NCBI GenBank assembly: GCA_036571765.1
Contig: BROE01000022.1
Location: forward strand, 15,276,827 to 15,340,826
Reading direction: 5' to 3'
Source: Plecoglossus altivelis
Taxonomy: Eukaryota; Chordata; Actinopteri; Osmeriformes; Plecoglossidae
DNA: 64,000 nt
Positions within the stretch are counted from its first letter, which is position 1, and each line of letters begins with the position of its first letter. The notes beneath the pieces are model-generated. The model searched no databases. It saw nothing but the letters and a program-made list of their open reading frames with translations, and was not told where the DNA came from. Position numbers and translations under genes: made by a program. Below, piece after piece: positions 26,815 to 38,904 of this stretch.

Positions 26815-26965
26815 AGTTTCTCTCCCTCTCTCTCCTTCTCTCCCTCTTTCCCCTTCTCTCTCCATTGCTCACTCTCTCTCACCTTCTCTCTCCTTCTCTT
26901 CCTCTCTCTCTCTCCCCCTCTCTCTCCTTCTCTCCCTCTCTCTCTCTCCTGCTCTGTATTTCTGG
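26815..26965. repeat. (CT)n-rich tract
   Basis: CTCTCC/CTCTCT units over about 150 bp. Confidence 0.9.
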
Positions 26966-26999
26966 TTTTCTCTCAATCTTGCTCTTTAGTCTGTCAATT

Positions 27000-28930
27000 T
27001 TTTTGTCTGCTTTCTCTACATGACAGTGGAACAGTCTTCATCCATGCCTCTTAGACACAGGCGTGCCATGCAAAGAACGTGCTAAGAGCATACTAGGGAC
27101 ATGCTAAGAACATGATAACAACAGGCTATCTCGCCCTGCTCCCATGTTCCTGTATGATGTTTCAAGTTTCAACTTGTTTTAATCTCTTTTACTGTAAATC
27201 ACATCCAGTTTTCTTCCATCTGGCTAATATGTTTGTATGGTTCTTTGTTGTCATTTGGATTGGTTATAAATACTGTTATTATTGAAATAAGAAAAAAGGG
27301 TTCATTTTGTAGGGTGTACTGTGTACAATGATGATAAAATCAATTTCAAAACCAGATCCTAAATAATTATAAAGATTGGGGAGTGTATTCAACAATAAAT
27401 TCAGGTTCTGCCCTGTTTCAATACATTTATATCAATTCCAATTGTTTGTCACATGATATTATCATTGAAAAGTCCCGTGGCTGCGGTAGACTGTAAACAA
27501 GATGTCTAGAATCTGCTTTCCTGCGTCTTGTGTCTCGTCCATTTCTGAAATGTTCTGTTTTCCTTTTTTATTCACGTTCAATTAGCGGGCCTCAGTTGAG
27601 TCTATGAAAAGCTTTCAAGTGGAGCTGTGGTCTGCAGGAACAGCGGTTCTCCACTCTACTTCTGTATAATGAGAGGCCCAGGCCAAGCGACCAGTGGTGT
27701 CGGAGGTTGAAAGAGATCCATTATGATTTCATGGCTGGTTGGATAGAAAGGAACAGTGCTTCTCTTTTAAGGCTTTTGTCCTGCTCACTTATTATTACCT
27801 GAATACTGCTTTTTCACTCCGTTCAGAACAGGCTTAAATGAAATGGAGGAAGATGTTTCAGTCTTTGATAATGGTAACGTAAAGGAGAAATATATCACAG
27901 ATTTACATGTAGGGAGCAGGTACTGGTTTTATTTTCCTCAGATAAAAGTGGTATAATGACAGTAAAAACCCATGTGTAAATTACGATAAACCTTAAACTG
28001 AGTTACAGCATAGTTTATTCGCATAGTGAAATAGTTATACTTAATTCGATGATTGTTGAATTCAAATGTGCTCAGTTTTGGCCTGCTAATAAAATGTAAT
28101 GTATATAAAATGAATATGAGCACACAAAAAGGTTCCTTATATATATATAAATATAGCTCTTATATTCACAATAATTTTCACTGCATATTTAAAATGACAT
28201 GTTAAACAATGTGTCTAACACATTATTCAATTAGGATTTTATTTCGTTTTTACATGTTTAATTCCAGAAACCCAAATTATAAACATACACATGTAGCTGT
28301 ACGTTAATCATACTTGTATATCATTTATATTTTTCCTGTTGCTTTGTCCGACTGGGAAAGTTCTCAAGTCTGACTAACATTAAAAAAAAAGTATTCAAAT
28401 CAAAGTGTTCATTACCGAACCAGTTGTGCAGCCAGCAAGCAGACCCACAATTCTGGGTGAAACTAATCTCTTTGATTACCTCTGTTCAGTTCACAAATTA
28501 TTATTGCATAGCATTTTTATACACATTTTTACAAATCTAGTTTAATATTTGACATTTAAAAAAAATCTGTTTCAAAGACGTGGTAAATAATTCCCTATTT
28601 AAATAATAAGACTGATAATGGAACAGAAAGCTAATGTATTACAGTGGTTGTATTATAATAGCAGAATGGCACAATAGATTTAATCCTGGCCAATTGTTAC
28701 ACATTGTAACAGATGTTTCTGTTTGTTTGATTTTAGAGGGTTTAGGGATAACTAAAAGCTTTGCTCCAACAGCTTCCGCCCTTTGAAGTTGCATAACTGG
28801 ATACGCTCCCGAATCTGCCACACAGTTTTTAAGAAAACAGTGTGGTTCTGAGGTAAACTCACAGAGGGGGGAGTACTCTGAACATTGATATCCATACGGA
28901 CTTGGCTTTGGCAAAGTTTCTGGGTCTCCA
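27000..28930. other. Non-coding, AT-rich; possible conserved element at 27570-27890
   Basis: 27570-27890 is non-repetitive with features often seen in conserved elements, such as CTTTCAAGTGGAG, CCATTATGATTTCATGG and CTTTTAAGG. 28000-28720 is strongly AT-rich. Neither has a coding frame. Confidence 0.35.
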
Positions 28931-28935
28931 TACAT

Positions 28936-29013
28936 TTTCTCTCTGTCTCTCTCTGTCTCTCTCTCTCTGTCTCTCTTTTTGGCAGCCGTTGAAGCTTTGT
29001 GGAGTACAACTGT

Positions 29014-29067
<54 letters not shown>
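28936..29067. repeat. (CT)n microsatellite pair
   Basis: CTCTCTGT units at 28936-28977 and an almost perfect (CT)n at 29016-29067. Confidence 0.95.
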
Positions 29068-29070
<3 letters not shown>

Positions 29071-29377
29071 TGAAGAGCACCATTTGAACAGAGGAGCTGC
29101 GCTCTTGCTGACCTCCGCTTGTCAGTGTTAATTCTATGGGTTTAATTACAAAAACACATTTAACACGTTGAAAGGGGTTCAAGTTAAATCCTTCCTCTTC
29201 AGACCGAACCTCCAGGATTTAGCAGGTCTGAGCGACAAGGCCAGTATCAGCCATCTAGAATAGATTAGAAGCTCGCTGGATCTTAAGATGTCTTATCTGC
29301 TCATGCCTTGTCTGTCCAGCAGCTCAGAGTTCAGCAAGCCTGTCTGCCTGCATGTCCGTTCGTCCTAATGGCGGTAC

Positions 29378-29475
29378 GTCTTTCTGTCCGTCTGTCCGTC
29401 TGTCTTTTTTTTATGTCCGTCTGGTCGACTGCCTGGGGTCTTTCTGTCTGTCTGTCTGTCTCCCTGTCTGCCGTT
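29378..29475. repeat. (GTCT)n-rich tract
   Basis: GTCTGTCC/GTCTGTCT units. Confidence 0.85.
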
Positions 29476-30289
29476 CTGAATGCTTGTCTACCTCCCTATC
29501 TGCCTGTTTGCCTGCAGAAAAATACAGTTATCCGATTGCAATGTTTTACATCCAGGCTGTGTTCAATAGAAAAACGTTTCAGGTTGATTATTTAATGGAC
29601 TGTGAATACAGCCTGACTGAAAGGCTCTGTGACACTGAGCTGTCGAGAGATGAAAGATTACACTGACTGAATCATTCAGGCAACTGCATCAGATCTGCAT
29701 TTGCAGGAGTGGGCCGATTGTTTATTTTTATTTTGTAAAATACAGCTCTGGTTACTATATTCCAATCTGAGCTTGTCTTCACGTTTGAAATGGGATTGCC
29801 AAAATAAACAACAAAAAAAAACCTGGGCAAAGTAAGTGTGAGACAATGATATCTACAGAGATGAATGCCTAACAATTTAGTATACTGTACACATTTTACT
29901 GGCTATCAGAAATCAAGCAAATTATAAAACGTCCTGTAATATGTCTGGGTTTTTTTAGGCCCTTCGTAGACCGCAAGCAAGCAGCGCTATTTAAAATCAG
30001 AGGGATTTGTCACTTGATTGACAGGCTGTTGACAGCAGTATTGGGGCAGTATTTAGCAAGGTCCTAGACCCCCCATAGCTAAAGTGAATTTTATGAAGAC
30101 ACTGGTGGGTCCCTGGCATGAAAGAGTATCAGGGACTTTGTAAAGCTTCATGCAAATGAAGGTATTTGATGTTGCCATGTCCCCTGTCCTCGCATGAGAG
30201 TTGATCACTCTGCATGGTGGCGAAACAATGGTGGGCGCAAAGCTAACCAAACAGCACAAAAGGCCTGACAGGGTCTTGTGATTCTCACC

Positions 30290-30388
30290 CTGTGTGTGCG
30301 TGTGTGCCGGTGTGTGTGTATGTGTGTGCGGGTGTGTGTGTGTGTATGTGTGTGCGGGTGTGTGTGTGTGTGTGTGCGTGTGTGTCTG
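30290..30388. repeat. (TG)n microsatellite, interrupted
   Basis: TG runs with GCGGG and TATG interruptions. Confidence 0.95.
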
Positions 30389-30389
30389 G

Positions 30390-33130
30390 TTACTCCCTCC
30401 TGGTTCCCCCAGTCTGCCTTGTACAAGACCGGGAGTATATTAACGGACCTAATTTACAATGTATGGGCTCTGCCGACTGGAACGTTCTCAGTTATGACAC
30501 TGTTTAGCGCTTGGTTAACAATGCTCAACGTGCAATTGGTGCAAATCTGTTATGTCGGTTACGTAGAGTGTCTCTAATTATGACTTATTACTGGGACGAT
30601 TAGCGAATGCAATGCGAGAGCAAACAAATAAGCATTCACTGCGTTATGATAAACCAATGAGACGCTACTTCGGACCAGTGACGACAAAGAACCCAGACTA
30701 ACGTTTCGGTCTGTTGTGTAAAAGTAAGCAGTTATTTTGAGGATATTTTGAAGCGACATAAATCTTATATCCTTGCCAGAATGTTGTTCATTTTTAGTTC
30801 TCCACAAATTAATTTATCATTAACATGGCTCATCTTCTAAGATATGTGTGTGTTTGTGTGTGTCAGGGGGGGGGGTTGTAGAGATTAATAAAGATTGATT
30901 TCAGCTGATAGGGGAGTTATCAACAAAGATTCCAAAGTTTCTCATTCTTAACATGGCGCTTCCATTCTCCTCGTGGCTCTTCTATGCTCTATTTGAGTTA
31001 GATTGGCTCATTTTCCAGCATGCTCACCCTGGACTGCTTCAGCTTTAATGGCAACAGATGCTATGGAGAAAAACAGTCATTTAGAAAATGAGATTTTGAT
31101 TCTGCTCTTAGATGCAGAAACACGAAGGATGCTCATCTGCCTGATTGCTTATTAGAAAAATTAGAACACAGCAAGTGACACCATAATTAAATCTCTTTTG
31201 AATTGTTTCAAAATTAACCACTGTATGAACACTAATAAGAATTGTCTTAAGGCTAGAATTACATGGATTAAATGATAGAAAATAGGTAATTTAAAACAAA
31301 TGTGTTGGAAGTCTTTTATAAAACTGTACATAATTGTTTATTTAGGACACTTTCTCTGCTAAACAAATGGCACACATATAGCTTTTATTTAAATATTCAA
31401 GTATGTGGTAAAGTGCATGCAGTTCATTCAGGTCCATTGGAGACACTGAGATAGCTAGTGTTTGAAATGTCATTATATAAGCAATTTTATTAATTCATCC
31501 TGCTCATTAAATGTTTGATTTTTGTGAATACAGTTCCCTGACATATTCAAAGGAAATCACGTGCTGAAAAAAAAATCTGCAGCATGTTTCAGATCAACAC
31601 TATCACATATACTCTCATCTTATTCATTCAAACACGCTTCCCAATACAAATGTATTGAAATATTAGAAACTCATACATTCCTGCACCAAACTTCAACTCC
31701 ATCGTGTTGGTCAGCGGGCTTTATGAGGAAGTTTGTAGGCAACACTGCCCCAAGGGGACATTCTGATCATAACAGCCCCTGAGGCTCCAGGTTCTATCCA
31801 CATCCTTTGCCTTTGTGAGGCTTGTTGTTCAGTGTACACCCCTCTCTGTGGATCCTTCGTGTGCTTCTTCATGGCATGTCAGATGTCTTTAGCCTTTAGG
31901 TGGTGTGCAACCTGGTTTATATATACAGTGGACAATGTTTGAATCCTCTTTCAGAGGAAAACTACAATGCAACAAATTAGGGCTTGTTCAAATGAAGCCC
32001 CTCTGCACAGATCGACACAAAACAAGTCAATATCGAAACTACCTCTCCTTTTTTTACGGCGTCACCGACCGCTAAAAAATCAAATCAAAATCCTTGCTAT
32101 AAAGGTCTAATTGCTTTTTCATAATCCAGCCATCCTGCAGCAAAATGCAGCGTAAAAAAGGACCAATTAGAGGCTTTTCACTTTGTGGCGCAGACAGCAG
32201 GGTTTAGACTGATTGTGTCTCCGCACTGGTGTGTCTCTGGCCCCGGACCCCCATCACCCTCCCAGCCTTCTGTTCAATTTGGCAGAAGAACGCCGGGGTC
32301 CTGAGAAAGAACAAAGGCAAGTCGGCTACGAGCTGGAGGACCAGAGAAAGATCCCAGAAGAATGGCTTCATTTGGTCTAATCTAGCCCATCCATTTGATG
32401 CTTACTCCAGCAATGAGAGGTATTTGAAGGAGCAGGAAGCCGCCCCCCCACCCCCACCCCTTTCACCCCTCCCCCCTTCCCCCTTTCACCACTAGGCGCC
32501 CCCCCCCCAACCCCCACCCCCTTTAATTGCCTAAAGTGGTTCGGAAGTTCTCTGCGATGTTCTCTCCATATAGCAGATGCTGTGCATTAATTGGCCTATG
32601 AAGACCTGACCCTGGGTGCCGTGTTGAGTCGTCGCCCCCCACCCCTCCCCCCCCTCCCCAAAAAAAAGGTATTTATTATTTGCAGTAACCTGGCGGACAT
32701 GACGTGCGCTTGCCAGGGTTGATGTTTCGTGGTCGTGCCATTTCGAAATGCCGTGTGGGATTTTGGTAGCGGTTGTGTTTTCAGAGGTAATGTTCAAGCA
32801 GCAGGTAAAGTCTTAAACTCCATTCATCAGAGCCCTGCTCTCTCCCCTCCTCCGGCCCCTGCCCCAACTGATGAGCCTGTCTGTTGTATGAATGTTTAGC
32901 GCAGTGGAAAGCCATATGCCACTGGCACCAAGTCCTCCCCAGCAGCTCCTACTCCCTGACCGAGACTTAGCAGAACGACGGAGAAAGAAGGAGGGGTACC
33001 AGGCAGGAAAGGCAGACATGACATGAGACAAAGATGGGGATGCGAGTGCGACAGGGACACTGGACCGCTGCAAACACATAGTCTAGATGCGAGTCGAAAC
33101 GATACGATAACGCACAGACAAAAATGTTGT
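30390..33130. other. Non-coding; possible conserved elements
   Basis: 30950-31150 (TTCAGCTTTAATGGCAAC, GAAAAACAGTCATTTAG) and 32080-32200 (AAGGTCTAATTGC, GGACCAATTAGAGGC) are unique AT-balanced stretches that resemble conserved non-coding DNA. 32440-32520 and 32635-32665 are C-rich. No exon recognised. Confidence 0.35.
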
Positions 33131-33317
33131 AAATGTCCTCACAATTAGTTCATCATGCTGCAACCACCCCCGCCCTCTCCACGCACGCGCGCACACAAAA
33201 GCACATTCACCAGTGTGCAACATGCACACACAAAAACACACGCTAGGCTCCCTTCAATCCTTAGATATTGTATTTTCATAAGAGCGGTGTTGCTGTGCTG
33301 GTCCATCTGTCCCAGTA

Positions 33318-33348
33318 AGGCCCTCTCTCTCTCTCTCTCTCTCTCTTT
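33318..33348. repeat. (CT)n microsatellite
   Basis: Perfect CT run. Confidence 0.95.
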
Positions 33349-33349
33349 G

Positions 33350-36300
33350 GACCCCAGCCGCCCCCCTCGAGAGAGAAGCACAGCTGTTACCAGATCGCCC
33401 TGTCCAGAGAGGGGAGGGCGCTCCTCCCCTCCACCAGCGCCCCCCAACTTCCACCCCCCCTCCACCCCCCGCCCCCTGCCCCCCCTCCACCCGTGCTCAC
33501 ACCCCTCCAGAAGGATGAATCGAGCCAGCGCTCCCCAGCCTCTGTGCAGTCAGCCTGCTCGCCCGCAATTTCAGACCTCTTTAGATCATTCTTCATGCTC
33601 GCCAGAAATGAATAATGCAGGCATTAACTGGTGCCAGTTAATAAATTTCCGTCTCACCAAGCTATTTTTTTTTCAATAACGGGGTGTGGATGCTTCGTTT
33701 TGTTTTGCTAAACAGCCTGGGAGGTCTCCTGCAGGAAAACGACCCCAGGTCTTCCCCCTTCTCCCCCTGTCCCTCAACACAGGGGCCAACATCTCGATCC
33801 CCTGAAAAACCCAAAACAAACGGTTGACAGAAAGCCAATCTGTTTGCATTTTTTCAGTTTAATTTCATATTTACCATTCGCTGATTCCTTCGTCTGCAAC
33901 TCATAATTTCTATGATTTTAGCCGGCGCTGGTATTACCTTGCTACCGTCGAGACAGACACAATGGAGACACATGACCCCACCGCATACTGTAGAAGACAC
34001 TGAATCAATCCAGGGAAACTTCCAGACTTTGTAAAGGGGCCAAATTGGCAACGTGTGACACTTCACCAAGACCGCCACACACACGACACACACACGACAC
34101 ACGACACACACACACACACAACACACATGGCCAGCATCTGGCCAATCCCCGGTGCTTTATGGCCCTCCTCGGACTATCCATCATGCCCGGAGGTCAAGTG
34201 GGACTCTGCGAGGGGTGGCAGGATGGGCTGAGACAAAGTTCAGCGGAGGAAAAATGCCAGAGGCAGCGACAACACAACTGTCCTCGGTCCCCCCCTGGAC
34301 AGGCCCCTCCCTCGAAGGCCAGGGAGAGAGGCAAGGCTAACAGGCAAGACAGGCTGGAAGCGTCCTCGCGAGACACCACCATGTCTCCGGCACCTGCACC
34401 CCCGCCAACTCTCCCCACGCCCCTCTTCCTCTCCATTCGGAAGCACGCAATCTCGATCGACGCGCAGACACAAGGGGGGAGGGGAGGGGCGATTGCGAGA
34501 CAGGCTGTCCCTCACGCAAGGAGCGCCAGTCTCCCGGCTGAACAGAACATGGTCCTTGACCTCCGCCGGCGAAGGAAAGGAGGGGAAGTGATGGAAACCA
34601 ACAGAGGATGGTAGGATGTCTGTGCGGTGGGCAAGGCTAGGGGCTGAGAAGAGGACATTTATTGTTAAGTAAAAGAATGGTTCTCTAACCCAAGCTAGAT
34701 GTTTGGTCCCCTCTCCGCACAAACACACACACACACACGTACGGCCACCTCGTGCGTGTGTACCGCCGGATCACAGGATCACTGCTGTTCCCCTCCCAAC
34801 TCCCCGCCTGTCATCACTCAGAGGACATTGTGAAGCGCTCCTGATGTCTGGTCGCCTCACCGTGTCTCTCTGTGTGCTGCTCGTTTGTTCAGAGGCAGCG
34901 GCGAGGCAGAGGCGAGACAGTCGCCGCTTATCAAGATGCAAAACAGAGCGCACGCTGTTTCCAAACACCTTCAGCCGGCTCAAATTAGCACACCCACCTT
35001 CACTCCCTTTTGTTTGGTGCAACATTGACGTTGAATAAAACACACGCAGGATGGATGACTGCCACAAAAAAAAGCGAGGCTGTTCAAATGGAAAGGTTTT
35101 CGTCCCATTTATCTTTGTAGTTCCTTTATCCTCGTAGAACAAGCAGAAGCAGGATTGAAAGTTACGCTGCGCTTAGGTCGACGTTCAAAGATGGCCGACG
35201 TGATGACACAAACATCTGTGGAAATTATGTTTCAAATCTAGACATTGTTCTTGATAGACTGGATACTGGAGGGGACTTGACGTGTAATTAATGCTAGTCG
35301 CTGGGTTGGAGTCAGTCAGTCAGAGAGCCTGATGAAGACATGGTTGCCATAGAAAGGTCCCGCTCACGTAGCTTATGCTAATGAAAGGTACTTAAAAAGC
35401 GCTGATGATGAAAGGGTTCTTCCCTACTGATGAATGGACAGGAGAACCCAGACAGGGAAATCGGCAATCGGGGTGTGTGTTTGTGTGTGTGTGTGTGTGA
35501 GAGGGGGGATGAAAGCATTCTTCCTCCGAGACGACACAGGACGAACGGACGCGAAAACTCAACGTTCTGAATGTCGCTGGGTTATTTCACAACGCGCGGC
35601 GATGCTGCGTCAAAACAGAAATCGAAATGCCAAGCGCGGAACGTAGATCCGGTTGCAAACGTGCACAATCAAGCGCTGGAACAAGGCAACATTTGTTACG
35701 TGCTGGCTGTCCACCGCTTTGTGAGGACATGGTGTATCCATGGCTGAGCGATCTGACCTCAGTGACCTGCTAGCTGAGACAGGCTAGCCTTCAATGAGTC
35801 TCCAGTCTACGTACAGCCTATTTATTGTTGCTCTAATCAGGGCCATCTCTGTGTGTTTAGTTGTTGCTTTTTTCACATCAAAGCCGAGCAAATAAAAACA
35901 GGGAATTGCATAACAAGGAAATTTCATTATTGGACATTAGCGGTATATTTAGGGGCGAGAGGCAGGGCTTTGAGAAGAGCTGGACTGCCATGTGTCCTGT
36001 CACCCCCCAATGCGTGGATCAGTAACATCTTCAAAGCATCAAAGCGCCAGCTCGCGCATTGTACTGTATGTGCAAACAAACCAAGCGGAGCCTTACCAAC
36101 CCGTCGCGCCTTCAAACGTTTCCTGCTCGGTGCAGGAAGCAGGTGAAAAAATAGAAGCGTCGCGACCTTTGAACCCTGGGCGCGCACTTGTTGACTGATG
36201 TTTCGCATTGGGGTCGCCCCCGTCTCTCGGCGGCATCCTTCAAGAGGAGACGGCGTGCGCGGATCTGAATGTGTGTGCGCGCGCGGGTGTGTGTTTGCGA

Positions 36301-37140
36301 AGTCTCCGGGGGAGAGCCGCTCTTTGAAGCCTCTATAGCATAGAGGCTGTTTTCATATAGTGCCGGGCACGAGTTTCCTGTCAGGGCTGACCCATACGTC
36401 TTCCGCCCCCCCTCCCCCTCCCACTCTCAGATCCACACCCCCTCAAGACACCTTTCTCCCATTAAGTCGAGGGGGGGCCACAGAGGGTCCCGATCCTTGC
36501 CTGATGACACCCCTCCCTGGTTCAGAGGTGCATTAGAGTAAACAAACATGCTAACCCAGACCAGCCCCTAAGACCAGCCCTAGTTAGCTGGGCCCTCTCT
36601 CTTTCATGGTAAACAACTGGAACCGATTCAAATGCATTCTGGCCTCAGAGGAGCAAGCAGTGTACAAAACTCATTTCTCCCCTACGTCCAGTATAGGCAG
36701 CAGTGCCAGAACCCAGCGCTGCCGGAACAAGAAGCCCTTGGAGAGACAAGTGAAGCGTGGGCTTTCTGGGGAAGTTTCAGGCACATGCGCGCGTGCACAC
36801 GCACGCACGCACGCACGCACGCACGCACACGCCTGGTGCAACGGCCAGCTGACACAACACGGGGGTCAGAGATGAAAGAGACGAGGGTTCACTGCGGATG
36901 GGTTCCACATGACGCGGGATACGGAGAACCCAGAGGAACCCTGGACAGACATGTGGCTGGAGAGCCCGAATGGATGAACACCTGCCAACAGAGCCAGGGC
37001 TGTAAACAAGGACTCTGAACTCATAACAAAGACATCTCAGCTGGTCGTAGATGGTCAAAAAACCTTCTCAAAGACTCTTTATGCATAATGCAGTAAATAA
37101 TTTTTCAACTTTTACTACATTTGCCACCACAGAGAAAGGT
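33350..37140. other. Non-coding, C-rich then mixed sequence
   Basis: C-rich stretch at 33420-33500; CACGACACAC repeats at 34075-34125; (TG)n at about 35473-35500; (GCAC)n at 36785-36830. The open frame at 34045-34614 overlaps the CACGACAC repeat and is unlike any family I know. No gene recognised. Confidence 0.5.
36785..36832. repeat. (GCAC)n microsatellite
   Basis: About 8-9 tandem GCAC units with CACACG ends. Confidence 0.95.
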
Positions 37141-37149
37141 GACAAAGCT

Positions 37150-37677
37150 TGATTAAACAGATCATGGTCTTTATTTACTTTTTTAAAAATAATAAAAGTA
37201 GTACAAAGTTAGAATGAAATAGGGGGGGAAAAAATAATGACTATAAAAGTGTGTGTTGCAGCATGCAGTGGTTAAGTAAGCTGTGCTTGGGGCCCCGGGA
37301 CCAGTTCTGCAGTGGTCACGGTCACCAGCCGGTGCTGCTTTGCAGTGGTTCTGTTCCTCAGGAACCTGTGGTCAGTCGTTCGTGGATCTTGTTCAGAGCG
37401 GTCATGGAGTGGTCAGTTGTGGTTGGGACGTTTCGCTGTGTTTGCGGTTTGACTTTGGCTGTTGCTGATTGAGCTGGCAGTGATTTTGTTCCTGGCCCAA
37501 TTTGCTGCAGTCTCAGTATGGTCCAGTTGCTATGGTCATGGTGCAGTCCAGTTTGCTGTGGACATGATGCAGTATGTTGGTGCTGGTCCGGTTTGCAGCG
37601 GTCGCTGCATGGTCCAGTTGCCGTGGCCTCGGTGCGGTCCAGTTGCCGTGGTCACGGTGCGGTCCAGTTTGCTGTGG
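37150..37677 (-). other. TMTC4 3' UTR
   Basis: About 0.5 kb between the stop codon and the first AATAAA (plus-strand TTTATT at 37170-37175). The stop-proximal 400 bp is an imperfect minisatellite; the rest is unique AT-rich sequence. The cleavage site is inferred, not seen. Confidence 0.6.
37170..37175 (-). terminator. Polyadenylation signal AATAAA for TMTC4
   Basis: First canonical AATAAA downstream of the TMTC4 stop on the minus strand, about 500 bp after it. Assignment is by position only. Confidence 0.55.
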
Positions 37678-37715
37678 TCATGGTGTGGTACGTTGCTGCT
37701 GGTCCAGTTTGCGTT
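37290..37715 (-). repeat. Minisatellite spanning TMTC4 stop codon and 3' UTR
   Basis: Imperfect tandem units of roughly 25 bp (and longer composites), with a core reading AACTGGACCGCACCGTGACC on the minus strand. The first unit is the coding end itself (AACTGGACCAGCAGC...CACCATGACC), so the stop codon lies inside the repeat. Copies decay towards 37300. Confidence 0.8.
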
Positions 37716-37826
37716 GCAGCATGTTGTAGTTGTCCCTGGTGCCGGGAGCGTCGGGGTTAAGGTTCAGAGCCAGCTCGTAGTGCCTCTTAGCCTGGTCCAG
37801 TCTGCCCCAGCGATGGTACAGCACCG
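37678..37826 (-). CDS. tmtc4: TMTC4 coding exon 17 with stop codon
   Basis: Residues 693-741 and the TGA at 37680-37678. The acceptor is CTCTGCCAG|CGG. It encodes AVLYHRWGRLDQAKRHYELA, the last TPR, and a polar tail ending KLDQQQRTTP. The last codons flow into a 25-bp-type minisatellite in the 3' UTR. Confidence 0.95.
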
Positions 37827-38280
37827 CTGGCAGAGCACGAGGGGGAAGGGGGGGGAGGGGGTGACAGGAAGAGGGGAGGAACAGAGAGAGACACATTATT
37901 TACACAGATTTTTCAGTCTGTGTACTGATCTGGTTTGTGTCTCTGTGTTTTATTGCTGGATATATGAATTTTATTTATAGCTTATACAAATAACGTTACC
38001 CATCTAACTCCCAAAGAGAATGGGGTACTATGGTGGATCAAAATGTTAACATTTATTGCAAAGTACCAAAGTGGCATTATGGATACAGACTTGGAGTGGC
38101 ATTGTCTAACCTAGATTTCCATGGCAACTAGCAGCATTTGGGTTGATCCGGAGAGCTTGGAGAAAGAATCCCTCAGACTCCTGTAAGACAGACTCACATA
38201 AACCCATCCTGAATACGCACACATGTACACACGCACTGTGAACCCACCCCAAACACACAATCTGTTAACTCATGCTGACA

Positions 38281-38335
<55 letters not shown>

Positions 38336-38868
38336 GCGCGCACACACACACACTGAACCCACCCCAAACACACAATCTGTTAACTCATGCTGACACACAC
38401 ACACACACACGCACTAGCGCACGGCTGCGATACACACACAGACAACACGACTGTTGTGTTGAAACCTCTGACCTCGAAACAACAACAAACTGCGAAAATC
38501 GATGATTCATAGGAATACGCACTTGACTGCTGAAGTATAGGTATACACACAATTAGATATTATGTTAGTTATATGACAGTTATATATTAATACAGCAGTT
38601 TACCACATCAGCTCCCTATAGCTGATCTTCTCAAAGGCTCGTCTCACTGTGCCCCACTATACGAGTGACAAAGTAACACTCACCCTAGCTATAGAAAACC
38701 ATAAGCAATATTTCCCTCAAAGTTCTTACCAATAGACAATCATGAGGAGAGTCACCAAATCCGAGAATTTAGAAGAAGGGTAAAGAAACGAGTAAGGATG
38801 AATTATATTTCTTCTGACAGGAGATTGTAATAGAGCGAGATCTCGAGCGAAATAGAACCTAGTAGTAG

Positions 38869-38904
<36 letters not shown>

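Noticed and set aside
33155..33679. Plus-strand open frame of 174 codons
   Set aside because: Low-complexity Ser/Pro sequence from CT and C-rich DNA; no family recognised.
34045..34614. Plus-strand open frame of 189 codons
   Set aside because: It begins in a CACGACAC repeat, has no recognisable family and no splice or promoter context.
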